A stretch of DNA of 64,000 nucleotides. Source: Desmodesmus armatus (Eukaryota; Chlorophyta; Chlorophyceae; Sphaeropleales; Scenedesmaceae). The notes under the pieces were generated by a model that had not been told where the DNA came from, ran no database searches, and saw only the letters and a list, made by a program, of their open reading frames with translations. The position numbers and the translations under genes were made by a program. The DNA lies in the NCBI GenBank assembly GCA_007449985.2, contig VIIQ02000313.1:15001-79000 (forward strand). Direction: 5' to 3'. Shown one piece after another: positions 13,135 to 23,712 of this stretch (positions are counted from its first letter, which is position 1; the number at the start of each line of letters is the position of its first letter).

Positions 13135-14073
13135 ACAGCAGCAGCAGGAAACCAAACGATCAATGTGTGTCACAACGTATGGACAAGCGCTGTCGCACAG
13201 TATGGTAGTTTTGTGGACAGCTGCTGGTCACTTGCAGGTCCAACAGACTGGTCACTGACAGCTGCTGGTCACTTGTCCTCCCTACACGTCACGTGCAGGA
13301 GGGTTGTCAACACAACTGCGCAGCTCTGCAGTTCATCTATGACAGGTTAAGGGTGTTCAGCTGCAACGTACCTTCCATGTCTGAACGGTGGCAGCATCGC
13401 TTGGAACGCTGAAGTGAAGGCCTTAAGGTCGCCTGAACAGGCCAGCAAAAGCTCGCAGTCACTTCAATCTGAGAGGAAACTCCTCAAAAGGCTGCTGCTG
13501 CACAAAGTTTTCAAGATGTGCAGAGGGTCTAGACCAACAGGTCTGTTGGTGGGCCAGGTTCGTGCCTGAGCCGTTCTGGGCCGGCTGTGGCTGGGCTGTG
13601 GTGTGAATGATTTGTTAACCTCAGAAGGCTGGAAGGTGCTGTAAGCTCTTCTCAAGCCCACCTGGCGCTGACCTGCAGGTCACACCGACCGACCTACAGT
13701 GTGACCTGCGAGTACAGGCACATAAAGTGGCTCAGTGGACAAAGTGAAGGACATCGAAAAGCGATCCATCAACAGTTCCGACGCTGCAGCAGCAACCTCT
13801 GCCATTTGACCGAAGTCGAGGACCTGCTCTGTGCACTGTTTGTGGCTCAATGAAGGTGAGGGGCTGCCTTCGGTTTGCATCACTGCTTCTAATCAACAGA
13901 AGACGCCAAGCACCACCCCACCGAGCTCGTCCTGGGAAGACTGTCCAGCTCTGCACTTGCCTGGCCCGGCCAGCTGCACGGCAACTGCATTGGCAGTATC
14001 ACTACATCAACTTGGGATACTCCAACCCGGTAGCATGTGCTGACTGCAAAGTTGTCTGTCTGCTGTGCTGCAG
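13135..14073. other. Intergenic region between divergent Pmp pseudogene and secreted-protein gene
   Basis: 13135-13215 is homologous to the upstream flank of the other Pmp gene (34640-34760), so the duplication extends past the start codon. The direct repeat cagctgctggtcacttg occurs at 13218 and 13259. No gene is seen. Confidence 0.4.
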
Positions 14074-15625
14074 ATGATGAGGGCTTCCCTGGCAACGTTC
14101 ACTGTATGTGTGGTGCTGCTGCTCGCCGTATCGGCCAACGCCCAACCAGCGCACCATACAACCAAGTCAGAAAGCAGCAGTGCCAGCGCTGGTAAGCAAC
14201 GTACAAGTGTTACATAACACGCTGGCTCATTGTCTCACTCAACTTCAGCAGTGTGAGTAAGGTAAGTAAGTAAGTAAGTAACTACGCCTATGGCGAACCA
14301 CTGGCGTAACGTAAAGGCAAGAGGGGTGTGCATGTCTAGCATGCTAGACTACCACACCCCCCACCTGACCCCTCCAGCCCGAGGGCATGGAGGGGGTGTG
14401 AAGTGTAAATCATCGCTTTTTGCGACGTTTCCTGTGGTCCGGCTCTGACCTGACGAGGAGACGCTTTGTGCCTTTTTGGGCTGTACTGCGGCGGGTAGGC
14501 CTTGAGTGTTGCTTTTGTGGCCGTTGTCCCTTGTCGCGTAAGGTTGCTTACTGCTATGTGATGCAGGCGTCGAGCTAGGGATGTGAGGGCGGAGCCGCCT
14601 ACTCCGAGGTCGCGCATTTCTTTCAGGAAGGACTCGTAGATTATACCTGATGCCCCTAGCAGCAGAGTGACGATGCGAACTGTGGCTGTGGGCTCATGGG
14701 CCAAGATCAGTTCTTTCAGTGCGGCGTGTTGCGCTGCCGCTCTTTCTTGTTGCGGCATCGGGTCCGTGTCCCTGCAGTATTTAATTTCGACGATGTCGAA
14801 GACCCACTCGTTGTTGTCTGGGAAGTATTTCGGCATGGTGATGTCGGGAGCGCTGTCCCGATAGCCTTTAAGGGCCTCCGCAAGGTCGTGGCTGAACATA
14901 TGCGGATTGTCCATGTGCCTCATGAAGCGGTGTGGCTGCATGCCCTCCGGCACCTCTGATGGGGCCTTTCTTCTGGTGTAACCCACGTCTGACAAGAAGA
15001 CATTTCCTGCTTCCTTGCCTCTGCTGATAGCTTCCAGAATTTCCGTGCCGGCGTCATTGTGGCGGCGCGTGTACGCGGCGGACAGCTCCTTGCAGCCGCT
15101 GATGGCGTGGTGCCCTCCGTCTTCCTGTCCACAGAGCGGACACTGGTTGGTTGGGGAGCAGTGTGATGGTAGCTTGAGCTCTCCAGCTGTTGCTGATGGC
15201 TTTCTTTACTGCTGTGCCAGCCTGGTGACCTCTCACACTCACACTCACCCTCACGACCACACTCACTCCTTGTATCTGTTGCTGCCGTCACTGGTTACTG
15301 CAGATATTGACCAATCAGGAGCGGGCTTCCCCTATGCCAAGTCCACCCCCCTGAGGGCCTGTTGGGCCCCCAAGCCACCAGTGCGGCACAGGCAGCACAG
15401 ACCACCCAGGCAGCCAGCACAACACAGGCAACACAGAAGACACAGGCCAGCCAGAACAGTGTCGCCGATGCTCTCATTGGCAGGATGTGCGACAGCGCGT
15501 GCAGGAAAGCGACTGGCTGGGGCAGCACGTGTGGCATGTCATCAGACGGCGAGTGCTGTTGTAAGGGCTGGACAGGGTGCTACCTTGAGAGCGCATTCCC
15601 AAATGGCTGGGACCAGTGCCACTGA
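14074..15625 (+). CDS. Secreted Thr/Gln-rich, cysteine-rich small protein (one probable 1-nt gap)
   Basis: Exon 1 (14074-14191) encodes a clear signal peptide (LATFTVCVVLLLAVSANAQP) and ends G|gtaagc in phase 1. Exon 2 starts after the acceptor at 15303 (DIDQSGAGFPYAKSTP). The long frame that follows (ATSAAQAAQTTQAASTTQAT, then MCDSACRKATGWGSTC and ECCCKGWTGCYLESAFPNGW, stop at 15625) is reached only if one C is missing from the C-run at 15346-15351. Either that is a real frameshift or an assembly indel. The eight or more cysteines in the last 50 residues suggest a disulphide-rich extracellular module; no named family is recognised. The 1.1-kb intron holds a LINE fragment. Confidence 0.55.
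14256..15195 (-). mobile_element. 5'-truncated LINE: zinc knuckle plus PD-(D/E)XK endonuclease C-terminus
   Basis: The minus strand reads CPLCGQEDGGHHAISGC (a CCHC knuckle) followed by RRHNDAGTEILEAI. The 219-codon frame that follows (14995-14336) contains FDIVEIKYCRDTDP, a PD-(D/E)XK-like motif. This knuckle-then-nuclease order is that of R2/Dualen-type LINEs with a C-terminal restriction-like endonuclease. The 3' end abuts a short tandem tail (TTAC)n at 14256-14282. No reverse transcriptase remains, so the copy is 5'-truncated. It lies antisense in an intron of the secreted-protein gene. A 16-bp palindrome (gtctagcatgctagac) is at 14333-14348. Confidence 0.7.
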
Positions 15626-15654
15626 GAGGCTGGTTAGCAGGGCTGCTACAGTTC

Positions 15655-15745
15655 AGTAGCGAGTACTGCTGTAAGGGCTGGACAGGGTGCTACCGTGAGA
15701 GCTCATTTCCTAATGACCGGGACAAGTGCCAGCGAGGGGCAGTGT
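15655..15745 (+). repeat. Echo of the last coding segment of the secreted Cys-rich gene
   Basis: A tandem copy of 15547-15630, about 112 bp downstream and after the stop codon. It reads SSEYCCKGWTGCYRESSFPN and then its own stop, so the Cys pattern is largely kept (CCC reduced to CC). It may be an alternative 3' end or a decayed duplicate. Confidence 0.85.
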
Positions 15746-16757
15746 GATCTGGTTGACATGGCCCCTCAACTCTTGGGTGACAGTCAACTGCCGGGCAGTT
15801 TGCTAGGCAAGACTGGGGTGTACAAGGTTGACCATGCGGATGTTAGCATAGGGCATGTATGTTTCAGGCCTCCTGTGATTTGGTGTGGTGAGTCTGCTGC
15901 GCCGCAGCATGGTATGAGCCTTGCAAATGTTGAGCGGGCCATTGCCGTTGCACATGTTGTTTGCAGAGACATGAGCGTGTGTTGGTTGCATCATCTGGCA
16001 GGTCAGACTTGGAGCCTCCAAGCCAGCTCGGAGCATCATGCTCCTATCATTTGGATGCTGTGTGCTGATTTGTGCGTGTCTCAATGCGTTTTTGTGCAGT
16101 TTTGTGCGCATCTGCCTTGCTGCGTTTTGGTCTAATTATCATACATATGGATGCAGGCATGCTGACACGATGGCGTCTCATGAGCCTGAACACTTGTCTA
16201 TAAACACCAGCAATGTCGATTGTAGATGATCTGTTGTTGCGCTGAAATATGTGTGATTATGTTGACAGTGTTGTGACAACCCGCAACAAGGCGGTGCTGT
16301 GTACACAGCACAGGACAAGTGGTCATGCAGGACGGTCCTGTGTGCTGCCAACAGCATCTGACAGCATCCATACAAGTGACGAGGCACCCTGTCGCAAGGT
16401 ACAAGCCACACACACGAGGCAATCAAGGAATCCCGGATTCCATAGAGCCTATGGCATGAACGAGCCATAGGGAGCCTCCCAGTGTATCATTGCACACACT
16501 GGCTATCCAAGCTACAGAAGACGGTGCCACCAACTCACAGCAGGACAGAAATCGCCATACACACTGAGCAACAGTCCTGACAACACAACACAACAAAGGC
16601 TCACAACAGGCGCAACATGTCTGGTGACACTCTGTAAAGTGAGCGATAGCAGCAGGTCCCACAGTGCTGCTGTATCCCAGGACAACATGCTTGTAAAGTG
16701 TCGGCAAACATTTGTGCTGAACACAGGAATGGTCCTCACAGCGCACCCCTGGGCAGG
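15746..16757. other. Intergenic, no gene seen
   Basis: About 1 kb between convergent genes. Only short frames without recognisable content; no repeats stand out. Confidence 0.35.
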
Positions 16758-17825
16758 TCATGCAGGAGGGTTGACAGTGAGGAAGGCATCCAAGGCTGCC
16801 GCATCAGGGAAGCTGTAACCCAGCAGCAACTGCACCGGCAGCGTAAGGTGTCCCGAGTAGCTGGCAGAGTGCAGCGTCAGCGTGCTGTCATCCCGAACCT
16901 CTTCGCCAAACAAGTTCAGTGTGACCTTGACTGTGTCGCCAGTCCTGCCGCCTGCAAAGTTCCGGAGCAGCTGCGCATCAAACTTGAGTTCGTTGGTGTC
17001 TTCGTCATAGGTTTTGGGCCCAACAGGTTTGAGCAGGCTGCTGTGTCCCCTCTGGCCAGGTGTGAGGCTGCATGGCTGTGACAGCACGCTGCCGACGTAT
17101 GCCTCCTTGCTGAGGGTGCTGCTGCCCAGGGCAGCATCCAGCACTGCTTCTGGGAACACCAAGCCCATGACATCAGAGAGCAGGGGTGTGCCACCTGGCA
17201 AGACATTGTGCCTAATGAAGTGGTGCAGCACATCCAGCAGCGGCTGCAGACACAGCTTGTGTGCCAGCAGCAGCAGTGCTGCTGTCTGCTTGGCCACCTG
17301 CTGGCACACATCGTGGCACTGCTGTTCAGATGCGAGGGCACCGCCTACCTCCCCACACTTCAGGTGTGCGCGCAGTAGCTGCTTGTCTTTATCAAACCAG
17401 TAACAGTAGCCGGCAACAGGCAGCTCCAGGGCTTCAGGCTGCTCGGGAAGCTGCAGCTTGAACTTCAGGTGCTGCAGCTGGCTGCATGCTGCAGTCAGCG
17501 GGCCCACAGCGGACCCCACTGCGTCTGCAAAGGCCAGCACCTGCGTCAGCCCTGTCACTGTGCTGAGCTGTTCCATGTCCTGCGGGCCCAGCTCTGTTAG
17601 GCCATCAGCTGTACTGTAGACGCAGCTAACCCAGCAGCTGACTGTCTCGCGAGAGAAGGGCTGCCCATCCAGCAGAAGGCCGCTGATGTCCCAATGGTCT
17701 GCTGCTGGCAGGCCCCTGGCGCTGTCGCACAGGCCACGCACCAGCAATGCATCTGCTTGTAATGTTTCTCCCGAGGCAACTAGGATTGCTAAATCCGTCG
17801 CGCGACTGCGCTTACGAGAACTCAT
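16758..17825 (-). CDS. BTB/POZ-like protein, intronless (copy 1)
   Basis: A 355-codon single frame starting MSSRKRSRATDLAILVASGE. The N-terminal third has BTB-like spacing: a short strand/turn LAILVASGE, ALLVRGLCDSARGLP, GLLLDGQPFSRETVSCWVSC and VYSTADG. A Leu-rich helical middle follows (QVAKQTAALLLLAHKLCLQP, LLDVLHHFIRHN) and then a C-terminal beta-rich part (LKPVGPKTYDEDTNELKFDA, GDTVKVTLNLFGEEV). The classical BTB-Kelch or BACK signatures are not evident, so this is a diverged family. If the fold is right, a Cullin-3 adaptor or scaffold role is possible but unproven. It lies in direct tandem with the paralogue at 19587. Confidence 0.6.
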   Translation of the reverse strand: MSSRKRSRATDLAILVASGETLQADALLVRGLCDSARGLPAADHWDISGLLLDGQPFSRETVSCWVSCVYSTADGLTELGPQDMEQLSTVTGLTQVLAFADAVGSAVGPLTAACSQLQHLKFKLQLPEQPEALELPVAGYCYWFDKDKQLLRAHLKCGEVGGALASEQQCHDVCQQVAKQTAALLLLAHKLCLQPLLDVLHHFIRHNVLPGGTPLLSDVMGLVFPEAVLDAALGSSTLSKEAYVGSVLSQPCSLTPGQRGHSSLLKPVGPKTYDEDTNELKFDAQLLRNFAGGRTGDTVKVTLNLFGEEVRDDSTLTLHSASYSGHLTLPVQLLLGYSFPDAAALDAFLTVNPPA

Positions 17826-18776
17826 ATTTGCACAGATCTAGATGGAAGGATCTAACTAGAACCAAAACTTGTGACGGCGCGTTGTATGACTGGGCGAAGG
17901 ATACAGAACGAAATTGTATACCTGATACAGTTCAGACGAAACTCCCAGTTCAAGCCAGCGTGCACACCTTTACAACGGTACAACCTTGTACCCTTGGGTT
18001 TTGGGGGCAGGTCTCGGCCTTGCAAACACCACATACTACGGGTAAATTCGGCCATTTTGGTTCAAAAGCAGCAAGTAGTTGTTTGATACGACCTGTGATG
18101 AAGTGCTCCAGCCGCACTTTGATCTGCACGCAGATGTGCAGAGCTGAGCAGGATATATCCTATATATCCTATATAGGGCGTGTGCATATACTTGCTCGGG
18201 CTTCATGGTGCTTGAGAACAGCGCACAGGTGCTGCAGAGCCAGTAGCATCAGCAGGGAGCACCTTGGTGTTGACATTTCAAACTGCATGCAGAGGACTGC
18301 ACCCGCCCTGAGTCATTTCAGAAGCAAAGTTGCACCACTCTACAGGTGTAACTTTGATTTGATTTGATTGATGCGCACCGACAGACATGGGTCAAAAGAG
18401 GCTGCCTGCATGGCCCACAACACGTCGCTGATCAACCAATCACAGCCGACGGCTGAGACGGCCCTGTGCAAGAGTGCAGGCGGAGACATGCGTGACTCGC
18501 TTGCTGTCATGCTGCAGACACCAATGCATGCGCACAGACCTTGACTTGCCTATAAGCAACAGCAACAGCTCAGGCTGCGGGCCCAGTGCGAGACTGCTAG
18601 CCTTCAGCACTTATCAGGGACCAACACCTCCACCCACACTGTGCAAAACCTGGCAAGTCCACAAGTGCTTCAAGCATCAACTGCTGCCTCCTTCCCTGCC
18701 CTTGCTGCCTCTTGACACCCTGCTACACGCAAATAACATCCCGCATGCTGAGTCAGCGTGGCCCCTAGCCCGGGCG

Positions 18777-18809
<33 letters not shown>

Positions 18810-19586
18810 CTAGCCGCCGGCCAGAGAGCTGGAGCGAGGTCAAAAACAGTTAAGCAGCCAAGTGCCATCACTATGCATGCCCTTTGGCACCAAAGGGACA
18901 GGTGATGCCAAGTTTGATGGTAGCAGCACCATACAAGATGTGTGTGACTCAGCCAGAGTCTGCTACAGGGGAGGGTTGATGTACTACATCTACCCCAGCA
19001 GAGCGACAATTCCATCCCCCATGCCACAAGCACCAGTGGTGCAGTGCACACGGCAGTCCTGCCGACAAGACACGACACGGTTGTGCTGTCACAGAACACA
19101 CAATGCTGCTGATGCAGTGCCGCAACAAGACACAACATGCCATGCTGGAATAAGTACATTGTGAACCTTGCCTGTGACACGCCGCAGAGGGGCCTTGCAC
19201 CGGCTGCTGCCAACAAGACGCTGCTGCCACAAGGTACAATGCACAGCAACGGCAGTACTGCAATCACACCATGGCAAAAGACAGTGCCATTATGCAGCAC
19301 GCAACAGGTCCCGGGAATAACTCTGGACTGTGAGTCATAGTGACAATTTCCAATGCACAACCACACTACAGTCACACTAATAGCCCCTGATGACCTTCTC
19401 AAACAGGTGGGGAGGAATGAGGTGGCAGTCCTGGGGCTACCGTAGCAAGTTGCTCCTCCTGACCATCCACACAAAGCACACAACAGCATGTGCCCACAGT
19501 GTGGGTGCTGTTGAAACAATCTGCTGCTTTCATAGGTGCATGCCCTGCACCTCAACATATGTAAGTCAGCCTGTCCGCACGCGTTG
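17826..19586. other. Spacer between tandem BTB-like paralogues
   Basis: No gene seen. Contains tatatcctatatatcctatatagg at 18149-18174 and a (CAG)n run at 18778-18808. Open frames here look like chance. Confidence 0.4.
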
Positions 19587-20681
19587 TTACTGGGCACGTG
19601 GGGCAGGAGGGTCAACTCTGAGGAACGCCTCCAAAGCAGCAGCATCCCCAAAGGTGCGACCTAGCAGCAGCTGCACTAGCAGCGTTGCACCAGGAAAGCA
19701 TGCGGTGCTTTGAAACGTCAGAATGCCCTCCCCAGTGCCACCTTTGTCACGAAACAGGTCAAGCTCCACCTCGACTGTATCGCCCGCCTTGGCCCCTGCA
19801 AAGTCCCGCAGCATCTGCGCGGTGAACCTCAAGATGTTGGTATCTTGATCGTAGGACTTGGGACCTACAGGCTTGAGCAGGCTGCTGTGGACGACATGAC
19901 CAGGTGTGAGGCTGCACGGCTTTGACAAGACGCTGCTGATGTAGGCCTCCTTGCTGAGGGTGCTGCTGCCTAGGGCTGCCTCCAACACTGCATCGCTGAA
20001 CACCAGGCCAAGGACACCAGACAGGAGGTCTGCAACACCTGGCGGCTGGGCATTGTACAGCAGGAACTGGTGCAGCACGTCGAGCAGCGGCTGCAGGCAA
20101 AGCACATGTGCTAGCTGCAGCAGTGCCGACAGCTGCTTTGCCACCTGCTGCCGCACTTCGTGGCACTGCTCGATAGAAGCAAGGGGGCCACCTGTCTTGA
20201 TATACTCCCGCAGGTTTCCACCATTGAGCTGCTTGTCTTTATCAAACCGATAACAGTAGCCGGCAACAGGCAGCTCCAGGGCTTCAGGCTGCTCGGGAAG
20301 CTGCAGCTTGAACTTCAGGTGCTGCAGCTGGCTGCATGCTGCATTCAGCGGGCCCACAGCAGACCCCACTGCGTCTGAAAAGGCCAGCACCTGCGTCAGC
20401 CCTGTCACTGTGCTGAGCTGTTCTATGTCCTGCGGGCCCAGCTGTGTAAGCCCATCGGCCACACTGTAAACACAGCTAATCCAGCAGCTGACTGTCTCGC
20501 GAGAGAAGGGCTGCCCATTCAGCAGCAGGCCGGACACATCCCAAACATCTGCTGCTGCTGGCAGGCCTCCTGCACTGTCACACAGACCGCGTACGAGCGA
20601 TGAAACCGCCTGAAGTGGCTCTCCTTGTCCAACTCTGATGATCAGGTCTGCCTCACGAGTGCGTTTGCGAGACCTCTTAGA
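19587..20681 (-). CDS. BTB-like paralogue (copy 2), start codon not apparent
   Basis: Homologous to copy 1 over its whole length and free of internal stops (CDSAGGLPAAADVWDVSGLL, ALELPVAGYCYRFDKDKQLN, SLTPGHVVHSSLLKPVGPKS). The region equivalent to the copy 1 ATG reads tgatctaagaggtctcgc: the frame is open from 20681, but a TGA precedes it and no ATG is present where copy 1 has one. Either translation starts from an upstream exon or a non-ATG codon, or the start has been lost and this is an incipient pseudogene. The tail adds a few residues (PAPRAQ). Confidence 0.55.
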   Translation of the reverse strand, partial: SKRSRKRTREADLIIRVGQGEPLQAVSSLVRGLCDSAGGLPAAADVWDVSGLLLNGQPFSRETVSCWISCVYSVADGLTQLGPQDIEQLSTVTGLTQVLAFSDAVGSAVGPLNAACSQLQHLKFKLQLPEQPEALELPVAGYCYRFDKDKQLNGGNLREYIKTGGPLASIEQCHEVRQQVAKQLSALLQLAHVLCLQPLLDVLHQFLLYNAQPPGVADLLSGVLGLVFSDAVLEAALGSSTLSKEAYISSVLSKPCSLTPGHVVHSSLLKPVGPKSYDQDTNILRFTAQMLRDFAGAKAGDTVEVELDLFRDKGGTGEGILTFQSTACFPGATLLVQLLLGRTFGDAAALEAFLRVDPPAPRAQ

Positions 20682-20699
20682 TCAGATCCTCCCAATACA

Positions 20700-21067
20700 A
20701 ATGTAAATGGACACAGGGAAGAAGCAACGACTTGAACACAACAGGAGGAGCGTAAATGCATGCAAGAGAAATTGTGGCTGTGCGATGTCGGCCGGTCAAG
20801 GCGTAGTAGAGTGCCCACGTGCCCACACCCCCCTTCCACAACTGCAGCACCACACTCCCCAGCTGTTACCCTGTTTTTGAATGATGTGACATGTGGGCAA
20901 GGACTGTGGCAACGCCGATGTGATCCTGCACCCTGGTTCCTTCATTCAATCAAGAGTAGGTCAGCTGCCATCGCCCAGGCGCCGTAGTCATAGCATAGTA
21001 GTTTTGCTGTGCTAGCAATTTCACGCCCCCACTTTCTTCCTGGTCAATTGTGATCAAACCAGTCACC
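20700..21067. promoter_or_regulatory. Shared upstream region of BTB-like copy 2 and OEP24-like gene
   Basis: About 370 bp between divergently oriented genes. The OEP24-like start is preceded by tcacc, a favourable context. No specific motif can be asserted. Confidence 0.35.
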
Positions 21068-22583
21068 ATGCCTGCCAACAAGGCCACCCCCAAGGCTGAG
21101 ATCACTCTGCTCTCCAAGACCGATGATGGCTGGAAGTTTGCACACAGCCCCTCCGGTGTGGCTGACTTCAGCGTCAAGCAGAAGCTTGGCAAGAAGCTCA
21201 CTTTCGGCGTCGGCTTCACGGTCAGTTGCGGGCCTCTGCGGCTGCCATCTGCACCTGTGTTGACTGCTGCTGCTGTTGCGGCAGCAGTAGCCTGGTACTG
21301 CCACAGCCTGCCATGCACGTTTCAGATGCAGTTAACACTATCATGACACATCTCCATCTTCATCACCGTCTTGACAGCACAGCTCCATCAAGTGCAGCAG
21401 CACAGCCGAGCTCAGCCAACACACCCCTCCAGCTGAGCAGCACTTGCCACACGGTAGCTGTCTGCTCTGTCTGGTTCGACTTTCTACATGATCCTGCAGG
21501 ACAACACTGTGCGCAAGGTCAGGAAGATCCCTGGTCTGGTGCTCTCTGGTGACCTGAAGGTGCGAACAGGGAACATGCCCTGTGACAAGGCAGCGCTAGG
21601 GTAACTCTGACATGATCATAGAGGCGAGGCACCAGCACAACTTAGACACCAGGATTGCTACTTCGCACATGCGTGCGCAGCAGCAGCACGGATGGTAGCA
21701 GCAGCTGCAGCTGCAGCAAGTGGCAGCACTGGCAGCAGTTGCTGTCCGCCCAGTCTTACGAGCGACACCAAGCAGCAGAGAGCAGGTCCTTGGAGAGGGG
21801 CACTGTAGTGTAGCCTGTCGTCTTGCAGGAGTGTTGAAATTGCCATGCGCATCGGGGCAAGAGGTCCGCTGTGAGGGCGCCCCTTGCTTGGTATCAGCAC
21901 AACAGCTCAGGCTACCTTGTCTCAGCATACCTGCCTAGCAGTAGCTGCTGCTGTTGGGCTGAGGTCTCACACACACCAGCAATGGCGCCCTTTGTCGCTG
22001 ACAGCAATGGCTTGGCTCTGCCGTTGTTTCGTTCGAACCACAAGAGGCAGCAAATGTACACTACTGCATGCCCCTGAAAGCCATGACTGCACCCGTAAGG
22101 CCGCCAACACGCTGCCAGAGCTCCCTGTCCTGTGTTCTGCTGTGACGCAACGTACCGTGCTGTGGCGTGCTGTGCTTTGTGCTTTGCTGGTGTGGTGGCT
22201 GCAGGTGAACAACGACGTGACTCTGTCCACCAGCACCAACATTGCCACCAAGGCCACCAAGGCAGGCATCACCTACAACACAAAGGTAGGTGGGCAGGGC
22301 TGTGCTTGATTGTGTACTTTGTGTTCATCTCCCCGGTATCTTTGCCTTGGAGTACCGGACTGCCAAAAGCAGGGGGCACCCAACCCGCTGCTATGAGAGG
22401 GGAGGCGCAGGGACCATGAAGGGGGAGGGAGGCGTCACTTTGGACATCAAGGAAGGGTACGTAAAGAGTGGATGAGTAGATGAACGTGGTGACAGGGGGC
22501 TGGGACGGACAGGGTGGTAGATGCCACCAGGCTCTCACCCACTACCAGCACTCAGCCCTCATTCAAGGCGCCAGGTCACCAAC

Positions 22584-22639
<56 letters not shown>

Positions 22640-23712
22640 GTGCTGCAGGTGAACAACAAGAAGACCACCTTCAAGGTGAACTACCTGACCGCCATCAAGG
22701 GCATCAACGGTGAGGTCATCAGCCAGCTGGCACCCAACAAGAAGGCTACCGTAGCATTCAACGACAAGCAGGTGCGTGAGTGGAAGGGATTGCAATGTGG
22801 TGCCCGAGATTTGGTCTGAAGTATCCTACCTCGTCAAATATTGTCAGTGAGCTCCTGGTTGATCAACATGCACGTGAGCAGGGGTCCCAGGGCGGTCGGT
22901 CAGTTGCAAATCTTGTGTCTTGTCCCTTCCACTACTGTACTTCTTCTCCTGGTGGACCCCTCCCGACCCGCTGCATTCATCTATTTCCACAAAGCTTTTT
23001 TCCCCCACAAAGCTTTGGCCCATGTGTCGAGTTGGCCCTCAGGACCCCACACCACCACCGACCCAGATACCACACCCAGCTTGAGGCACACAGTTTCCAC
23101 CTCTCCTGCTGCTCATGTTCACAGGTGACCAACGTCAAGATCGCTCTGACTGACGACAAGTTCACCTATGAGCCCAGCTACAACCTGGTGCGTAAGGCAC
23201 CCAGCCTGTCTGTCAGCAGGCCCCTGCACGGCGGCAAGTACAAGTTCGGCTGGAACCTCAAGACCGACGACCTCAGCCTGGAGTACAGGTGGGACGGCCT
23301 GGTGAAAAGCATCAATGTAGTGCCTGTTTTTCCTGTTCTCGGGGTTTGGTGCTCTAAATTCCCTTTTCCGCCATGCTTTTTTGAAATTCAGATTTGCTCA
23401 ATTTGAGTGTGGTGGAGGTCTATCTAACGTGATAAGCCAGAAACATGCAGGTGTTGGCTTGTGCACAGCACATGTGTACACCCCAGCCTAAAGCTAGTTG
23501 GCTGCTTGGGTCTACAGGGATTCTAAGATATGCGTTGGTCTCTGCTGATGCCGCTGCTGGTGTGTGCTGCTGTTGCGGTTTTGGTGCGCAGCTACAAGGC
23601 CCTGAAGTTTGTTGCGTTCAAGAGCCCCAAGCAGAACATCCCCCGCGTGGCAGCATGCATTGAGCACGACTTTGAGGTGGGTGGCTGCCCTCATGTCACG
23701 CGAATCATGTGA
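21068..23712 (+). CDS. OEP24: Chloroplast outer envelope pore protein 24-like
   Basis: Six exons: 21068-21220, 21500-21559, 22205-22285, 22649-22771, 23125-23288 and 23592-23712. Phases match and the product is about 233 aa (plant OEP24 is about 213). The sequence is a series of alternating amphipathic strands without a transit peptide, as expected for an outer-envelope beta-barrel: DGWKFAHSPSGVADFSVKQK, NNDVTLSTSTNIATKATKAG, FTYEPSYNLVRKAPSLSVSR, YKFGWNLKTDDLSLEY, IPRVAACIEHDFE. The FTYEPSYN / SVSR / LSLEYS / ...HDFE order aligns with FEPCYD / AVSR / LGLEWS / ...NFEM of plant OEP24. The family forms a high-conductance solute pore for sugar phosphates and similar anions. The last exon may instead be spliced at DFE|gtgggt; read-through adds about ten residues. 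Clean exons without echoes. Confidence 0.7.
22585..22641 (+). repeat. (CTG)n trinucleotide repeat at a 3' splice site
   Basis: About 18 consecutive CTG units end eight bases before the acceptor of OEP24-like exon 4 (gctgcag|GTG at 22648). The repeat occupies the position of the polypyrimidine tract. Confidence 0.95.

Noticed and set aside
18677..19651. 324-codon minus-strand frame as a gene
   Set aside because: Cys/His/Trp-rich, no homology signal, contains a poly-Ala run from a CAG repeat; looks like chance.
21068..23712. Mitochondrial VDAC porin
   Set aside because: Beta-strand pattern first suggested VDAC, but the order and the C-terminal motifs match OEP24 and VDAC signatures are missing.
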